Source: an uncultured Clostridia bacterium (GTDB taxonomy: Bacteria > Bacillota > Clostridia > Peptostreptococcales > Anaerovoracaceae). Taken from it: 64,000 nucleotides of DNA. Made by a program: the position numbers and the translations under genes. Where the stretch lies: contig CAKQXD010000008.1 in the NCBI GenBank assembly GCA_934281605.1, positions 38,673 to 102,672 on the forward strand, in the 5' to 3' direction. The notes below the pieces were generated by a model. That model made no database searches. It saw only the letters and a program-made list of their open reading frames with translations, and was not told the origin of the DNA. The stretch's first letter is position 1. Every line of letters begins with the position of its first letter. Positions 43,773 to 54,656 of the stretch are shown in pieces.

Positions 43773-44785
43773 AAAACGGGAAAACAGTAACACTTGCAAT
43801 CGAATCGAGCTGTGATGAGACGGCGGCAGCCGTACTGCTGGACGGACGGGAAGTCCTCTCCAATATCATCTCATCGCAGATCGATATACATAAATTATAC
43901 GGCGGCGTCGTGCCGGAGATCGCATCGAGACACCACCTGACCAATGTCAACACGGTGGTGGATCAGGCTCTGGAAGCTGCAAAGATCTCTCTGGACGATG
44001 TGGACATGATCGGCGTTACCTACGGTCCGGGTCTGGTAGGAGCTCTGCTCATCGGTCTGGCCACTGCCAAGGCCTATGCCCTGGCGACGGGCAAGCCTCT
44101 GGTAGGAGTACACCACATTCAGGGACACATCTGCGCCAACTATATCCAGCATAAGGAGCTGGAACCGCCGTTCATGGCTCTGGTCATTTCCGGCGGCCAC
44201 ACCAACATCGTAGAGGTGACCGACTACAACGAATGTCACGTGCTGGGCTCCACCAGAGACGATGCGGCGGGAGAAGCTTACGATAAAGTAGCTCGCGTAC
44301 TGGGTCTGGGATACCCAGGCGGTCCCCTCATCGACAAGCTGGCCAAAGAAGGAGATCCTCATGCCGTGGAATTCAAGCGCGTGTTCCTGGAAAAGGGAAG
44401 TCTGGATTTCAGCTTCAGCGGCATCAAGACCGGCGTCCTTAATTACATGAACTCGGAACGTCAGGCAGGAAGAGAACCTGATCCTGCTGATGTGGCAGCC
44501 AGCTTCCAGGCGGCGGTACTGGACGTTATCGTAGCCAAGACCGTAGGCGCAGCTGTGGATATGGGCAAGGACAAGATCGTTCTGGCGGGAGGCGTGGCCT
44601 CCAACAGCAAGCTGCGGGAAATGCTGCGGGCGGAGTGTGAAAAACACAACATCACCCTGTATTACCCGGATCCGATCCTTTGCACCGATAACGCAGCCAT
44701 GATCGGATGCGCAGCATATTACAAATACAAAGCGGGCGGAATCAGCGACCTGGATCTGGACGCAGTGCCGGATCTGCCGCTGTAG
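43769..44785 (+). CDS. tsaD: tRNA t6A threonylcarbamoyltransferase TsaD
   Basis: A 338-residue ASKHA-fold enzyme that transfers the threonylcarbamoyl group to tRNA. The N-terminal [12 protein letters not shown], the metal-binding His pair in GVHHIQGH, the phosphate-binding VISGGHTN and the late [12 protein letters not shown] are all present. The start overlaps the small Cys protein. No terminator separates it from the ABC-F gene. Confidence 0.96.
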   Translation: MKNGKTVTLAIESSCDETAAAVLLDGREVLSNIISSQIDIHKLYGGVVPEIASRHHLTNVNTVVDQALEAAKISLDDVDMIGVTYGPGLVGALLIGLATAKAYALATGKPLVGVHHIQGHICANYIQHKELEPPFMALVISGGHTNIVEVTDYNECHVLGSTRDDAAGEAYDKVARVLGLGYPGGPLIDKLAKEGDPHAVEFKRVFLEKGSLDFSFSGIKTGVLNYMNSERQAGREPDPADVAASFQAAVLDVIVAKTVGAAVDMGKDKIVLAGGVASNSKLREMLRAECEKHNITLYYPDPILCTDNAAMIGCAAYYKYKAGGISDLDLDAVPDLPL

Positions 44786-44836
44786 CGAAACGGCGCAGAC
44801 GCAGCCCAAGAGAATATACATACACGAGAGGAATCC

Positions 44837-46849
44837 ATGATAGTAGTATCAGCAAAAGATTTGACAAAAGCATACGGCACCGACGTCATCTTGGACAAGG
44901 TGTCCTTTCATATCAATAAAGGCGACCGGGTGGGGATCATCGGCATCAACGGCGCCGGCAAATCCACTCTCCTGAAGATGCTTACAGGAGAGATGCCCTA
45001 TGAGTCCGGCGATTATTTCATCTCCGGCGACACTAAAATCGGCTATCTGAAGCAGGATGGGGAATTTCAGTCGGAAAATACGGTGATCGAAGAAGTAGAC
45101 CGGATCTTCGACCGGTTCCCGAAGATGGAGCAGGAAATGGAGCGGCTGCTGCAGCAGATCGAATCCCGGGAAATGCCGGATACAGCGCTGCTGGAGAAGT
45201 ACGACGCCATGCAGGAAGAGTATAAACAGCAGGGCGGCTATACATACAAAAGCGAGATCACGGGGATCCTGTCCAGTATGGCTTTCGGCGAGGAAAGCTA
45301 CAATAAGAAAATTTCATCACTGTCGGGCGGAGAGCGGACGAGACTGGCACTGGCCTGTCTGCTGCTGAAAAAGCCGGACATTTTATTCCTGGACGAACCG
45401 ACCAACCACCTGGACATCGGGACGCTGAAATGGCTGGAACAGTACCTGAAAAACTATAATGGGACCATTGTTCTGGTTTCCCACGACCGGTACTTTCTGG
45501 ACCAGACCGTGAACCGGATCTTTGAAATCGAAAACCACAAACTGACTATATACGAAGGAAACTACAGCTTCTATGCAACGGAACGAAAGGTCCGCAGAGA
45601 GGCGGAATTCCGCAAGTTTGAAAAACAGCAGAAGGAGATTCGCAGACAGGAGGACATGATCCGCCGGTTCAAGCAGCGGGGAACGGAGAAGCTGGCCAAA
45701 CGGGCGGCTTCCAGAGAAAAGCGGCTGGCTGCCATGGATGTGATGGACAGACCTGACGCAGATCACGGCAAACTGAAACTCAACTTCCACGAGAACTTCC
45801 AGAGCGGCAAGGATGTTCTGCTGCTGGAAAACCTGTCGAAGAAATTCGCCTACGATCCGGGGGACGGCGTCCTTTCCGGCGGTGGCGGAAGGCAGCTGTT
45901 TCAGCACGTGGATCTGGATGTGAAGCGGGGCGAGCGGATCTGTATCGTGGGAGCCAACGGCATCGGCAAGACTACACTTTTAAAGATGATCCTGGGCGAA
46001 ACCTCCTGCACCACAGGCAGGATCCGGATCGGACACAACGTCCAGTTCGGTTATTACGATCAGGGACAGCAGCAGCTTAACGGTTCTAATACAGTTATTG
46101 GCGAGCTGCAGGATGCCTATAGATTGTATAATGACACGGAAATGCGAAATATCCTTGGACGGTTCCTGTTCCGGGGCGAATCGGTATTCCTGCAGATCAG
46201 TTCTCTGTCAGGAGGAGAGAAGGCTCGTCTGGCACTGTTAAAACTCATGCTCTCCGGAGCCAACGTGCTGATCCTGGACGAACCGACCAACCACCTGGAT
46301 ATCGAATCCAAGGAAGTCTTTGAAGAAGCGCTGCTGGATTTCCCTGGGACCTGCATCATCGTCTCTCATGACCGGTACTTCCTCAACCGGATCCCGACCA
46401 GGATCGTGGAGCTGACGGAAAACGGCATGGACAACTATCTGGGAACCTACGATTATTATGTCGAGAAAAAGCAGTCCCAGATCCAGTCAGGCAAAAAATA
46501 TCTGGACGAGCTTTCGACCCGGGAGAAGATGCAGAGCGACACGCCGCAGGCGACTTTGCAGGATGATGCAAAGGAAACGCCGGAGGCTGCGTCGAATCTG
46601 TCAGCGGCCGAACAGCGGAAGCTGAAAAAGGAGCAGGAAGCCAAAGAAAGGCGGCTCCGCAGGCAGAAGGAAAGCCTGGAAGCGGACATCGCATCTCTGG
46701 AAAACGACATCAGCTGTCTGGAAGCCGACATGTGTCTGGAAGAGAATATGAAGGACCACGTCAAGCTGGCAGCTCTCAGTGAAGAGCTGGCGGGCAAGAA
46801 GGAGGAACTGGAAGCCAAGTACGAAGAATGGCTGATTTTGCAGGAGTAG
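44837..46849 (+). CDS. ABC-F family ATPase (YdiF/Uup-like)
   Basis: A 670-residue soluble protein with two ATPase domains: Walker A GINGAGKSTLLK with LSGGERTRLALA and LFLDEPTNHLD, then GANGIGKTTLLK with SLSGGEKARLALL and ILDEPTNHLD. The linker between them matches the P-site tRNA interaction motif region. The C-terminal 130 residues are a charged coiled coil (EQRKLKKEQEAKERRLRRQK), as in YdiF and Uup. Such proteins act on the ribosome, not in transport. It is not clearly an antibiotic-resistance type. Confidence 0.92.
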   Translation: MIVVSAKDLTKAYGTDVILDKVSFHINKGDRVGIIGINGAGKSTLLKMLTGEMPYESGDYFISGDTKIGYLKQDGEFQSENTVIEEVDRIFDRFPKMEQEMERLLQQIESREMPDTALLEKYDAMQEEYKQQGGYTYKSEITGILSSMAFGEESYNKKISSLSGGERTRLALACLLLKKPDILFLDEPTNHLDIGTLKWLEQYLKNYNGTIVLVSHDRYFLDQTVNRIFEIENHKLTIYEGNYSFYATERKVRREAEFRKFEKQQKEIRRQEDMIRRFKQRGTEKLAKRAASREKRLAAMDVMDRPDADHGKLKLNFHENFQSGKDVLLLENLSKKFAYDPGDGVLSGGGGRQLFQHVDLDVKRGERICIVGANGIGKTTLLKMILGETSCTTGRIRIGHNVQFGYYDQGQQQLNGSNTVIGELQDAYRLYNDTEMRNILGRFLFRGESVFLQISSLSGGEKARLALLKLMLSGANVLILDEPTNHLDIESKEVFEEALLDFPGTCIIVSHDRYFLNRIPTRIVELTENGMDNYLGTYDYYVEKKQSQIQSGKKYLDELSTREKMQSDTPQATLQDDAKETPEAASNLSAAEQRKLKKEQEAKERRLRRQKESLEADIASLENDISCLEADMCLEENMKDHVKLAALSEELAGKKEELEAKYEEWLILQE

Positions 46850-46883
46850 ACCGGTGAATCCCAGATAAATTGTTAAAAAAGTG

Positions 46884-46912
46884 TTGCAATAAAATATATG
46901 CTACACTATAAT
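46884..46912 (+). promoter_or_regulatory. Promoter of acpP-rex
   Basis: TTGCAA (46884-46889) and TATAAT (46907-46912) are separated by 17 bases. Two TTGTTAA motifs (46870-46876 and 46922-46928), which resemble Rex half-sites, flank it. Confidence 0.8.
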
Positions 46913-47008
46913 GGTTACGAGTTGTTAAAGGGAGATCTTTTATTTCAGAGAAACTCTCAAGGCAACCTGACTATGTAAATAAAGTTCGATAATTAATGGA
47001 GGTATATC

Positions 47009-47236
47009 ATGACATTAGACAAAATCAAAGGAATCATTGCAGAGCAGTTAGGCGTAGATGAGGATGCTGTTAAGATGGAAACACACCTGATGAAGGACCT
47101 GGAAGCTGACTCTCTTGATGCTGTAGAGATCATCATGGCGATCGAAGACGAATTCGATATCGAAGTTCCAGATGAAGATGCTGAGAAATTCCAGACTGTA
47201 AGCGACATCGTAAACTACGTGGAAGCTAAGGCATAG
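47009..47236 (+). CDS. acpP: Acyl carrier protein
   Basis: A 75-residue acidic protein. The Ser that carries phosphopantetheine lies in [20 protein letters not shown]. It carries growing acyl chains in fatty-acid synthesis. AATGGAGG precedes the ATG. Other fatty-acid genes are not adjacent; rex follows three bases after its stop. Confidence 0.96.
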   Translation: MTLDKIKGIIAEQLGVDEDAVKMETHLMKDLEADSLDAVEIIMAIEDEFDIEVPDEDAEKFQTVSDIVNYVEAKA

Positions 47237-47239
47237 TAA

Positions 47240-47887
47240 ATGAAAAAACAGGCAAAGATTTCCAATGCCGTAATCAAGAGACTCCCGCGCTATCGCAGAT
47301 ACCTGAAGGAACTGCGGAAGAAGGGAGTCGATAAAATTTCATCCAACGAATTCAGTTCGCTGATCGGTTATACAGCATCGCAGATCCGGCAGGATCTGAA
47401 TAACTTCGGCGGATTCGGACAGCAGGGCTACGGCTACAGTGTAGACGGGCTTTATCATGAAATCAGCGCGATTTTAGGTCTGGACAAACAGTACAAGATG
47501 GTCATCGTAGGAGCCGGCAATCTGGGTCAGGCGATCGTCAACCACACGTATTACTATAAATCCGGGTTTATCGTATCTGCAATTTTCGAGGTGAATCCGA
47601 AGCTGATCGGTCTGAAGATCAATGACATTGAGGTCATGGACTACGAGAATATCGTGGAATACGTGGAAGAAAACGAAATCGACATCGGGATCATTTGTAC
47701 TACGATGGACGCAGCGCAGGAAGTTGCGGACAAGCTTTGCTTCGCCGGTGTAAAGGGTCTTTGGAATTTTGCTCCGGTGGACATTGAGACGCCATCTCAC
47801 GTGGCGATCGAAAACGTACACATCACGGACAGTCTGTATTCCCTGGCATACCATATCAATGGGGCACAGGAACACAATAAAAAATAA
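47240..47887 (+). CDS. rex: Redox-sensing transcriptional repressor Rex
   Basis: A 215-residue repressor that senses the NADH/NAD ratio. The N-terminal winged helix includes SSNEFSSLIGYTASQIRQDL, and the Rossmann domain contains MVIVGAGNLGQAIVNH. Rex controls fermentation genes in Clostridia. Coupling to acpP is unusual, and no strong ribosome-binding site precedes it, so it may depend on acpP translation. Confidence 0.94.
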   Translation: MKKQAKISNAVIKRLPRYRRYLKELRKKGVDKISSNEFSSLIGYTASQIRQDLNNFGGFGQQGYGYSVDGLYHEISAILGLDKQYKMVIVGAGNLGQAIVNHTYYYKSGFIVSAIFEVNPKLIGLKINDIEVMDYENIVEYVEENEIDIGIICTTMDAAQEVADKLCFAGVKGLWNFAPVDIETPSHVAIENVHITDSLYSLAYHINGAQEHNKK

Positions 47888-47900
47888 ATATTGGAAATAA

Positions 47901-47929
47901 AATAACCGTTTCGTAATGAAACGGTTATT
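47901..47929. terminator. Bidirectional terminator between rex and the ferredoxin gene
   Basis: AATAACCGTTTC pairs perfectly with GAAACGGTTATT around a five-base loop. Confidence 0.8.
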
Positions 47930-47976
47930 AGTTATCAGCTGATAAATAAATGATTTATTTGTTCATCAATAGCTGT

Positions 47977-48147
47977 TTACGCTTCTTCGCAAGCTCCTAC
48001 AGGGCAAGCGCCAGCGCAAGCTCCACAGTCGATGCACTTATCTTCGTCGATCTGGTATGTAGCATCTCCCTGGGAAATAGCTTCTGTCGGACATTCGTCG
48101 ATGCAAGCGCCGCAGCTCAGGCATGCGTCAGTGATTTTGTAAGCCAT
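47977..48147 (-). CDS. 2[4Fe-4S] ferredoxin, clostridial type
   Basis: A 56-residue protein found by direct reading of the minus strand. It starts MAYKITDACLSCGACIDECP and has a second cluster motif CIDCGACAGACP, giving two CxxCxxCxxxCP sets for two [4Fe-4S] clusters. It carries low-potential electrons in anaerobic metabolism. AAGGAGG precedes the ATG. It points at rex across a shared terminator. Confidence 0.95.
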   Translation of the reverse strand: MAYKITDACLSCGACIDECPTEAISQGDATYQIDEDKCIDCGACAGACPVGACEEA

Positions 48148-48189
48148 TTGTAAGTACCTCCTTTTAGATTATCATTAAACGACACACTG

Positions 48190-48218
48190 ATTATAACAAA
48201 CATGATAGAGGAATTCAA
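48190..48218 (-). promoter_or_regulatory. Ferredoxin promoter
   Basis: On the minus strand TTGAAT (48218-48213), 17 bases, TATAAT (48195-48190). It overlaps the ribosome-binding site of the divergent gene at 48220. Confidence 0.7.
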
Positions 48219-48219
48219 G

Positions 48220-49026
48220 ATGAAAGTTTACGGACTTATTGGAAAGAGTGGAACCGGCAAAAGTTTTCAGGCAGTGAACCTTTGCAAACGGTTAAAAATC
48301 GAAAGTATAATCGACGATGGACTGTTCATCTGTCGAAATAAAGTGGTCGCCGGGATTTCTGCAAAGCGCCAGCCGACCAAGGTCGGCGCGGTGAAGACGG
48401 CGCTGTTTCTGAAAGAGGATCATATGACGGAAGTCAAGGAAGCTATCCAGCGGGTGAAGCCGTCCAGCATTCTGATCATCGGCACCTCCGACGGCATGGT
48501 GGAAAAGATCGTCAAGCGTCTGGAACTGCCGGATATCGGCGAGCGGATCCATATCGAAGACATCACATCGGAGGAAGAACGGCAGATCGCCAGAAAGCAG
48601 CGGGACGAGATGGGACAGCACGTTATCCCGGCGCCGACTTTCCAGCTGAAGCGTCAGTTCTCCGGTTATTTCATGACGCCGGTGAAGATGCTGTTCAAGG
48701 AGCTGGGCCCGTGGCGGGACTATGCGGAAAAATCTGTAGTGCGTCCGACCTACAGCTATCTGGGCGAATATAAAATTTCCGAAAAAGTGCTCACCGACAT
48801 CGTGGAATGTGTGCGGCGGGAAAGCGAAGCCGTAGGCGAAGTGGCCAAGGTGGGCATTTTCCCGGTGCCGGAGGGTATAGAACTTTACATTCTGCTGACC
48901 ATGAAATTCCATGAAGATTTGCCGAAGTGCGCCCGCCTGTTCCAGAAGACGGTGACAGAAAAGATCGAAGAGATGACGGCATTCAACGTCAACCGGCTGG
49001 AGCTGGACATCAAGGAGGTCGTGTAA
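48220..49026 (+). CDS. P-loop protein with C-terminal Asp23/Gls24-like domain
   Basis: A 268-residue protein. The N-terminus KVYGLIGKSGTGKSFQAVNL is a P-loop for nucleotide binding, with no other clear family mark. The C-terminal 70 residues (VPEGIELYILLTMKFHEDLP then KIEEMTAFNVNRLELDIKEV) match the pattern of the Asp23/Gls24 family, whose members attach to the cell envelope and respond to stress. It is an unusual combination whose role is unknown. The start at 48220 follows AGAGGA; an in-frame ATG at 48202 has no such site. Its stop overlaps the glycosylase start. Confidence 0.8.
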   Translation: MKVYGLIGKSGTGKSFQAVNLCKRLKIESIIDDGLFICRNKVVAGISAKRQPTKVGAVKTALFLKEDHMTEVKEAIQRVKPSSILIIGTSDGMVEKIVKRLELPDIGERIHIEDITSEEERQIARKQRDEMGQHVIPAPTFQLKRQFSGYFMTPVKMLFKELGPWRDYAEKSVVRPTYSYLGEYKISEKVLTDIVECVRRESEAVGEVAKVGIFPVPEGIELYILLTMKFHEDLPKCARLFQKTVTEKIEEMTAFNVNRLELDIKEVV

Positions 49027-49955
49027 TGACGCGAGATGATCAGACTGTACCGCCTGCTCTGAAAGTAAACTCCTGCGGACGGGATGTGGAGATCACGGGG
49101 ATCCGGGATTTCGACCTGGATCATATCTTCGACTGCGGTCAGTGCTTTCGCTGGACTCGCAATGAAGACGGCAGTTACGCCGGCACAGCTTTTGGCCGGA
49201 TTGTCCGCATGATTTGGAATCCTGCAAAGCAGCTGCTGCGCATCTGCGGCGCAACACCGGAGGATTTTGAGAACGTCTGGCGGGGTTATCTGGACCTGAA
49301 CAGGGATTATGGGGAAATCAAAAAGTATCTGGCAGAGAAAGATACGGTGATCCGGGAGGCTATCGACTTTGGCAGCGGGATCCGCATTTTGAATCAGGAA
49401 AAGTGGGAGACGATCCTTTCATTTTTGATTTCTCAGAACAACAATATTCCGCGGATCCGCAAGTGCATCGACTCCCTGGCGGAGACTTTGGGAGCAAAAA
49501 TCGGTACATATGATGGAAAGACTTATTATGCCTTGCCGACACCAGAAATACTGGCGGAAGCATCGCTCGAGGATCTGGCGCCTTGCCGTCTGGGATACCG
49601 TGCGAAATATCTGATCGACACGGCGAAGCTGGTAAGGGAGGAAGGACTTGACGTGCTGGAAGCCCTGGGGCAGCCGGAGATCACGGCGGATGACGCCCGG
49701 CAGAGTCTTTGCAGATACAGCGGAGTGGGACCGAAGGTGGCCAACTGTATTTCCCTGTTTTCCATGGGTAAGATAGACAGCTTTCCTATCGATGTGTGGG
49801 TGCGGAAGGTGATGCATCAGCTTTATGGAATCGAAGAAAAGAACGTGAAAGCCATGGCGGAGTTTGCAGCGGAAAGATTCTGTCCTTACGGCGGCATCGC
49901 CCAGCAGTATTTATTCTATTACATCACCCATCATGAGGAGGACGGGCAGCTTTAG
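49026..49955 (+). CDS. ogg: 8-oxoguanine DNA glycosylase, OGG1 type
   Basis: A 309-residue repair enzyme that removes 8-oxoguanine opposite cytosine and nicks the backbone. The helix-hairpin-helix is RYSGVGPKVANCISL, with catalytic Lys at residue 237 and Asp at residue 256 (FPIDVWV); their 19-residue spacing equals that of human Lys249 and Asp268. The N-terminal block GIRDFDLDHIFDCGQCFRW is typical of the family. It overlaps the upstream P-loop gene, so the two are co-expressed. Confidence 0.93.
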   Translation: MTRDDQTVPPALKVNSCGRDVEITGIRDFDLDHIFDCGQCFRWTRNEDGSYAGTAFGRIVRMIWNPAKQLLRICGATPEDFENVWRGYLDLNRDYGEIKKYLAEKDTVIREAIDFGSGIRILNQEKWETILSFLISQNNNIPRIRKCIDSLAETLGAKIGTYDGKTYYALPTPEILAEASLEDLAPCRLGYRAKYLIDTAKLVREEGLDVLEALGQPEITADDARQSLCRYSGVGPKVANCISLFSMGKIDSFPIDVWVRKVMHQLYGIEEKNVKAMAEFAAERFCPYGGIAQQYLFYYITHHEEDGQL

Positions 49956-49997
49956 AAAATCTTTAACCAGATTCGGCGAGGAAATCGGAAAAACGTA

Positions 49998-50026
49998 TTG
50001 ACAAAAAGGGCAAAACGCTGTAAAGT
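49998..50026 (+). promoter_or_regulatory. groESL promoter
   Basis: TTGACA (49998-50003) and TAAAGT (50021-50026) are separated by 17 bases. Confidence 0.85.
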
Positions 50027-50030
50027 AAAC

Positions 50031-50057
50031 TTAGCACTCGGAGATATTGAGTGCTAA
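50031..50057 (+). promoter_or_regulatory. CIRCE operator of groESL
   Basis: TTAGCACTC-N9-GAGTGCTAA is a perfect HrcA site. It begins four bases after the -10 box and so covers the transcription start. Confidence 0.96.
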
Positions 50058-50095
50058 CAATGTGAAAGAGGGGCGACCCTTTCCATAGAGAGTAA

Positions 50096-52070
<1,975 letters not shown>

Positions 52071-52105
52071 GGCTGACGCATCTGAAAAAAGTAATCAAGC
52101 AAATA

Positions 52106-52142
52106 AAAAGAGGCTGTGACAGTAAGTCACAGCCTCTTTTTT
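52106..52142 (+). terminator. groESL terminator
   Basis: AAAAGAGGCTGTGAC pairs with GTCACAGCCTCTTTT and is followed by T residues. Confidence 0.92.
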
Positions 52143-52220
52143 AAGGGTAGGCGCTCGAAAGGGATATTATCACAATTTTCTGTAGATACTGAAAAAATCT
52201 TCGCATAATGACAGAGGGTG

Positions 52221-52229
52221 TGCTATAAT
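52221..52229 (+). promoter_or_regulatory. Extended -10 promoter of the IclR-family gene
   Basis: TGC-TATAAT is an extended -10 box with a perfect hexamer; no strong -35 is seen. Confidence 0.6.
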
Positions 52230-52274
52230 AGGAAATATCGGATTAGATAGACGCAACAATTAGGGGATGAAGCG

Positions 52275-53039
52275 ATGACTGAGGAAAAAAACGTAAAATC
52301 ATTAGAAAAAGCACTGGACATCATTGAGATCGTCTCAAATGAACAGCAGGATGCCAGCTTGTCAGAAATTGCGAGACAGACCGGACTGCCGAAGAGCACA
52401 GTTCATCGGCTGATTGTAACCTTAACGGGGAGAGGATATCTGGAAAAAACGGAAGCTGGCAGCTACAAAATCGGACTGAAATTGTTTGAAGTAGTCAGTT
52501 GTTATATCAACAATCTGGAACTGCAGACGGAAGCCAGGCCATATATAGCGGAACTGACATCGCATTTAGGGCTTACTTCTTATCTGGGGATCCTGGATGG
52601 AGATGAAGTAGTTTACATCGAAAAACTGGATGCAGTATCTTCTATGAAAATGTATTATCAGATCGGATCTCGAATGCATGCCTACTGTTCTTCTTTGGGA
52701 AAATGCCTGCTTGCCAATTATTCCAAAGCGCAGCTGGATGTGATCCTGGAAGACTGCAGCTTTATCAAATTCACACCGAATACTATTGCCAGCAGAGAGG
52801 AACTGGATGCGGAGATCGCTAAGGTCCGCAAGCAAGGCTGGGCTATGGACAATGAAGAATTCGAGAAGGGACATCGCTGCATCGGTGCTCCGATCTTTGA
52901 TTATAAAGGAGATATCATTGCGGCAGTCAGCGCCAGTGGGGATAAGCGGGTGTTAACGGACGATCGCATCGAAGAAGTGGCTGAAGCAGTAATGAAAGCT
53001 GCCTCCAGGATTTCGCATCGCATGGGATATATGGAGTAA
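52275..53039 (+). CDS. IclR-family transcriptional regulator
   Basis: A 254-residue regulator. The N-terminal winged helix contains LSEIARQTGLPKSTVHRLIV and the C-terminal ligand-binding domain contains RMHAYCSSLGKCLLANYSKA and GHRCIGAPIFDYKGDIIAAV, all typical of IclR proteins. It is convergent with a FIST/aldehyde dehydrogenase pair and is the best candidate to control it, through the tandem repeat at 55943-55984. The ligand is unknown. AGGGGATGAAGCG precedes the ATG. Confidence 0.92.
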   Translation: MTEEKNVKSLEKALDIIEIVSNEQQDASLSEIARQTGLPKSTVHRLIVTLTGRGYLEKTEAGSYKIGLKLFEVVSCYINNLELQTEARPYIAELTSHLGLTSYLGILDGDEVVYIEKLDAVSSMKMYYQIGSRMHAYCSSLGKCLLANYSKAQLDVILEDCSFIKFTPNTIASREELDAEIAKVRKQGWAMDNEEFEKGHRCIGAPIFDYKGDIIAAVSASGDKRVLTDDRIEEVAEAVMKAASRISHRMGYME

Positions 53040-53083
53040 ATACAAAACAGCCTTACGGCAATCTGCTTGCGTATGATATACTT

Positions 53084-53123
53084 AAAAGAGAGGGACTGCA
53101 GATTTCTGCAGTCCCTCTCTTTT
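53084..53123. terminator. Bidirectional terminator between the IclR and aldehyde dehydrogenase genes
   Basis: AAAAGAGAGGGACTGCAG (53084-53101) pairs perfectly with its complement at 53106-53123. Confidence 0.88.
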
Positions 53124-53158
53124 ATAATGGGAATGTTATTGATCTCTTCAAGGTGAGA

Positions 53159-54592
53159 TTAGTCAATAATGTTTTTGAGGACAATAGTCTTTACCCGGGT
53201 CATTTCATCAAAGGTAGACATTACACCTTCTGTGCCGATACCGCTGTGTTTCCAGCCGCCAAACGGCATTTCGAAGGAACGGAAGAAGCTTGCACCGTTT
53301 ATAACTGCTCCGCCGGCTTCCATAGCTCTTGCTACCTTGAATGCTCTCTTCTGGTCTTTCGAGAATACGCAGCTGGAAAGTCCGAAAATAGAGCTGTTAG
53401 CGATTTCGATGGCTTCTTCATCGGTATCAAATCCGATGATCGGAACAACCGGTCCGAAGATTTCCATGTCCTTGGCTACATCTGCAGTCTTAGGAACATC
53501 TACGATAACGGTAGGTTCATAGAAAGCGCCGTCTCTCTTGCCTCCCAGGATAATCTTGCCGCCCTGCTCTACTGTGAGAGCGACTTCTTTTTCTACTTTG
53601 ATAGCTGCTTTTTCGCTGATCAGGCAGGCGATCTGTGTTTCATCCTTCGCAGGGTCTCCATAGTTGAGTTCCTTGATTTTAGCAACAGCCTTTTCTGCAA
53701 ATTCATCCTTCAGAGAATTGTGGATCAGAAAACGCTTGCTTGCGCAGCATACCTGACCAGTGTTGTACATACGAGCCCAGATGAGTTCATCTACCGCCAG
53801 ATCCACATCACCGTCATCCAGTACGATGAAAGCGTCGTTTCCGCCCAGTTCCAAAGCGGTGTGCGTCAGGTTTTCTGCAGCGATCTTGGCAGTTCCGATA
53901 CCGACTTCTGTGCTGCCGGTCAGCGTTACCAGATGAACTCTAGGATCGGATACCGCGGCATCTTTGACTGCTCCAGGAGCTGTCAGACACTGGATCGCGC
54001 CATCCGGCACGCCGGCTTCTACCAGAATTTCTGTCAGGCGCATCAGAGTCAGAGGATTGTCGGAAGATGGCAGTACGATAGCTGCGTTGCCCATCATCAG
54101 AGCCGGTGCAACTTTCTGATCATACAGATCGCATGGGAAGTTGAACGGAATGATGCAGGCAACGACGCCGATAGGTTCTCTCGTTACCATCTGAATATGG
54201 TTTTCCTGCCCGGCTTCTGTTCCCGGAGGGATGATGGAGCCGTAGTAATGTTTCGCATGTTCTGCAAAGGCTCTGAAGGCGATCTTGATGTTGCCTATTT
54301 CAGCACGGGCTTCTGTGATCGGTTTGCCGTTTTCTGCGCAAAGGGTCTGTGCCAGGGATTCCTTGTTGAGTTCTACGATATCAATGAACTTGTAGAGAAC
54401 GTCAGCACGCTCGGTAACGGAGAATTTCTCCCATTCTTTCTGCCCTTTTACAGCTGCTGTTACTGCTTTTTCGATATCTTCTGCCGTAGCTTTTGGTACG
54501 CTGTCAACGACCTTGCCTGTTGCAGGGGCAATGACATCAAATGTTTCCTTGCTTACGCTGTCGACTTTTTTACCATCTATGATCATTTTCAT
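53159..54592 (-). CDS. NAD(P)-dependent aldehyde dehydrogenase
   Basis: A 477-residue enzyme of the aldehyde dehydrogenase superfamily that oxidises an aldehyde to an acid or thioester. Visible motifs are the cofactor block IIPFNFPCDLYDQKVAPALM, GSTEVG, the general-base Glu in LELGGND and the nucleophilic Cys in TGQVCCASKR. It resembles succinate-semialdehyde or glyceraldehyde-type members; the substrate is not determined. GGAGATGAATACAT precedes the ATG. It is the second gene after the FIST-domain gene, 64 bases apart. Confidence 0.93.
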   Translation of the reverse strand: MKMIIDGKKVDSVSKETFDVIAPATGKVVDSVPKATAEDIEKAVTAAVKGQKEWEKFSVTERADVLYKFIDIVELNKESLAQTLCAENGKPITEARAEIGNIKIAFRAFAEHAKHYYGSIIPPGTEAGQENHIQMVTREPIGVVACIIPFNFPCDLYDQKVAPALMMGNAAIVLPSSDNPLTLMRLTEILVEAGVPDGAIQCLTAPGAVKDAAVSDPRVHLVTLTGSTEVGIGTAKIAAENLTHTALELGGNDAFIVLDDGDVDLAVDELIWARMYNTGQVCCASKRFLIHNSLKDEFAEKAVAKIKELNYGDPAKDETQIACLISEKAAIKVEKEVALTVEQGGKIILGGKRDGAFYEPTVIVDVPKTADVAKDMEIFGPVVPIIGFDTDEEAIEIANSSIFGLSSCVFSKDQKRAFKVARAMEAGGAVINGASFFRSFEMPFGGWKHSGIGTEGVMSTFDEMTRVKTIVLKNIID

Positions 54593-54656
54593 ATGTATTC
54601 ATCTCCAATCTGTTTACAAATTCATAAAGTATTAGCGGGTTGGCAGAGAGTATGAT

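Noticed and set aside
46870..46889. Full Rex operator at the acpP promoter
   Set aside because: The first half TTGTTAA is present, but the expected TTAACAA is replaced by unrelated bases.
53153..54655. 500-codon open frame antisense to the aldehyde dehydrogenase gene
   Set aside because: It mirrors the codon structure of a well-supported gene, has no ribosome-binding site and its translation is Cys/Phe-rich with no recognisable domain.
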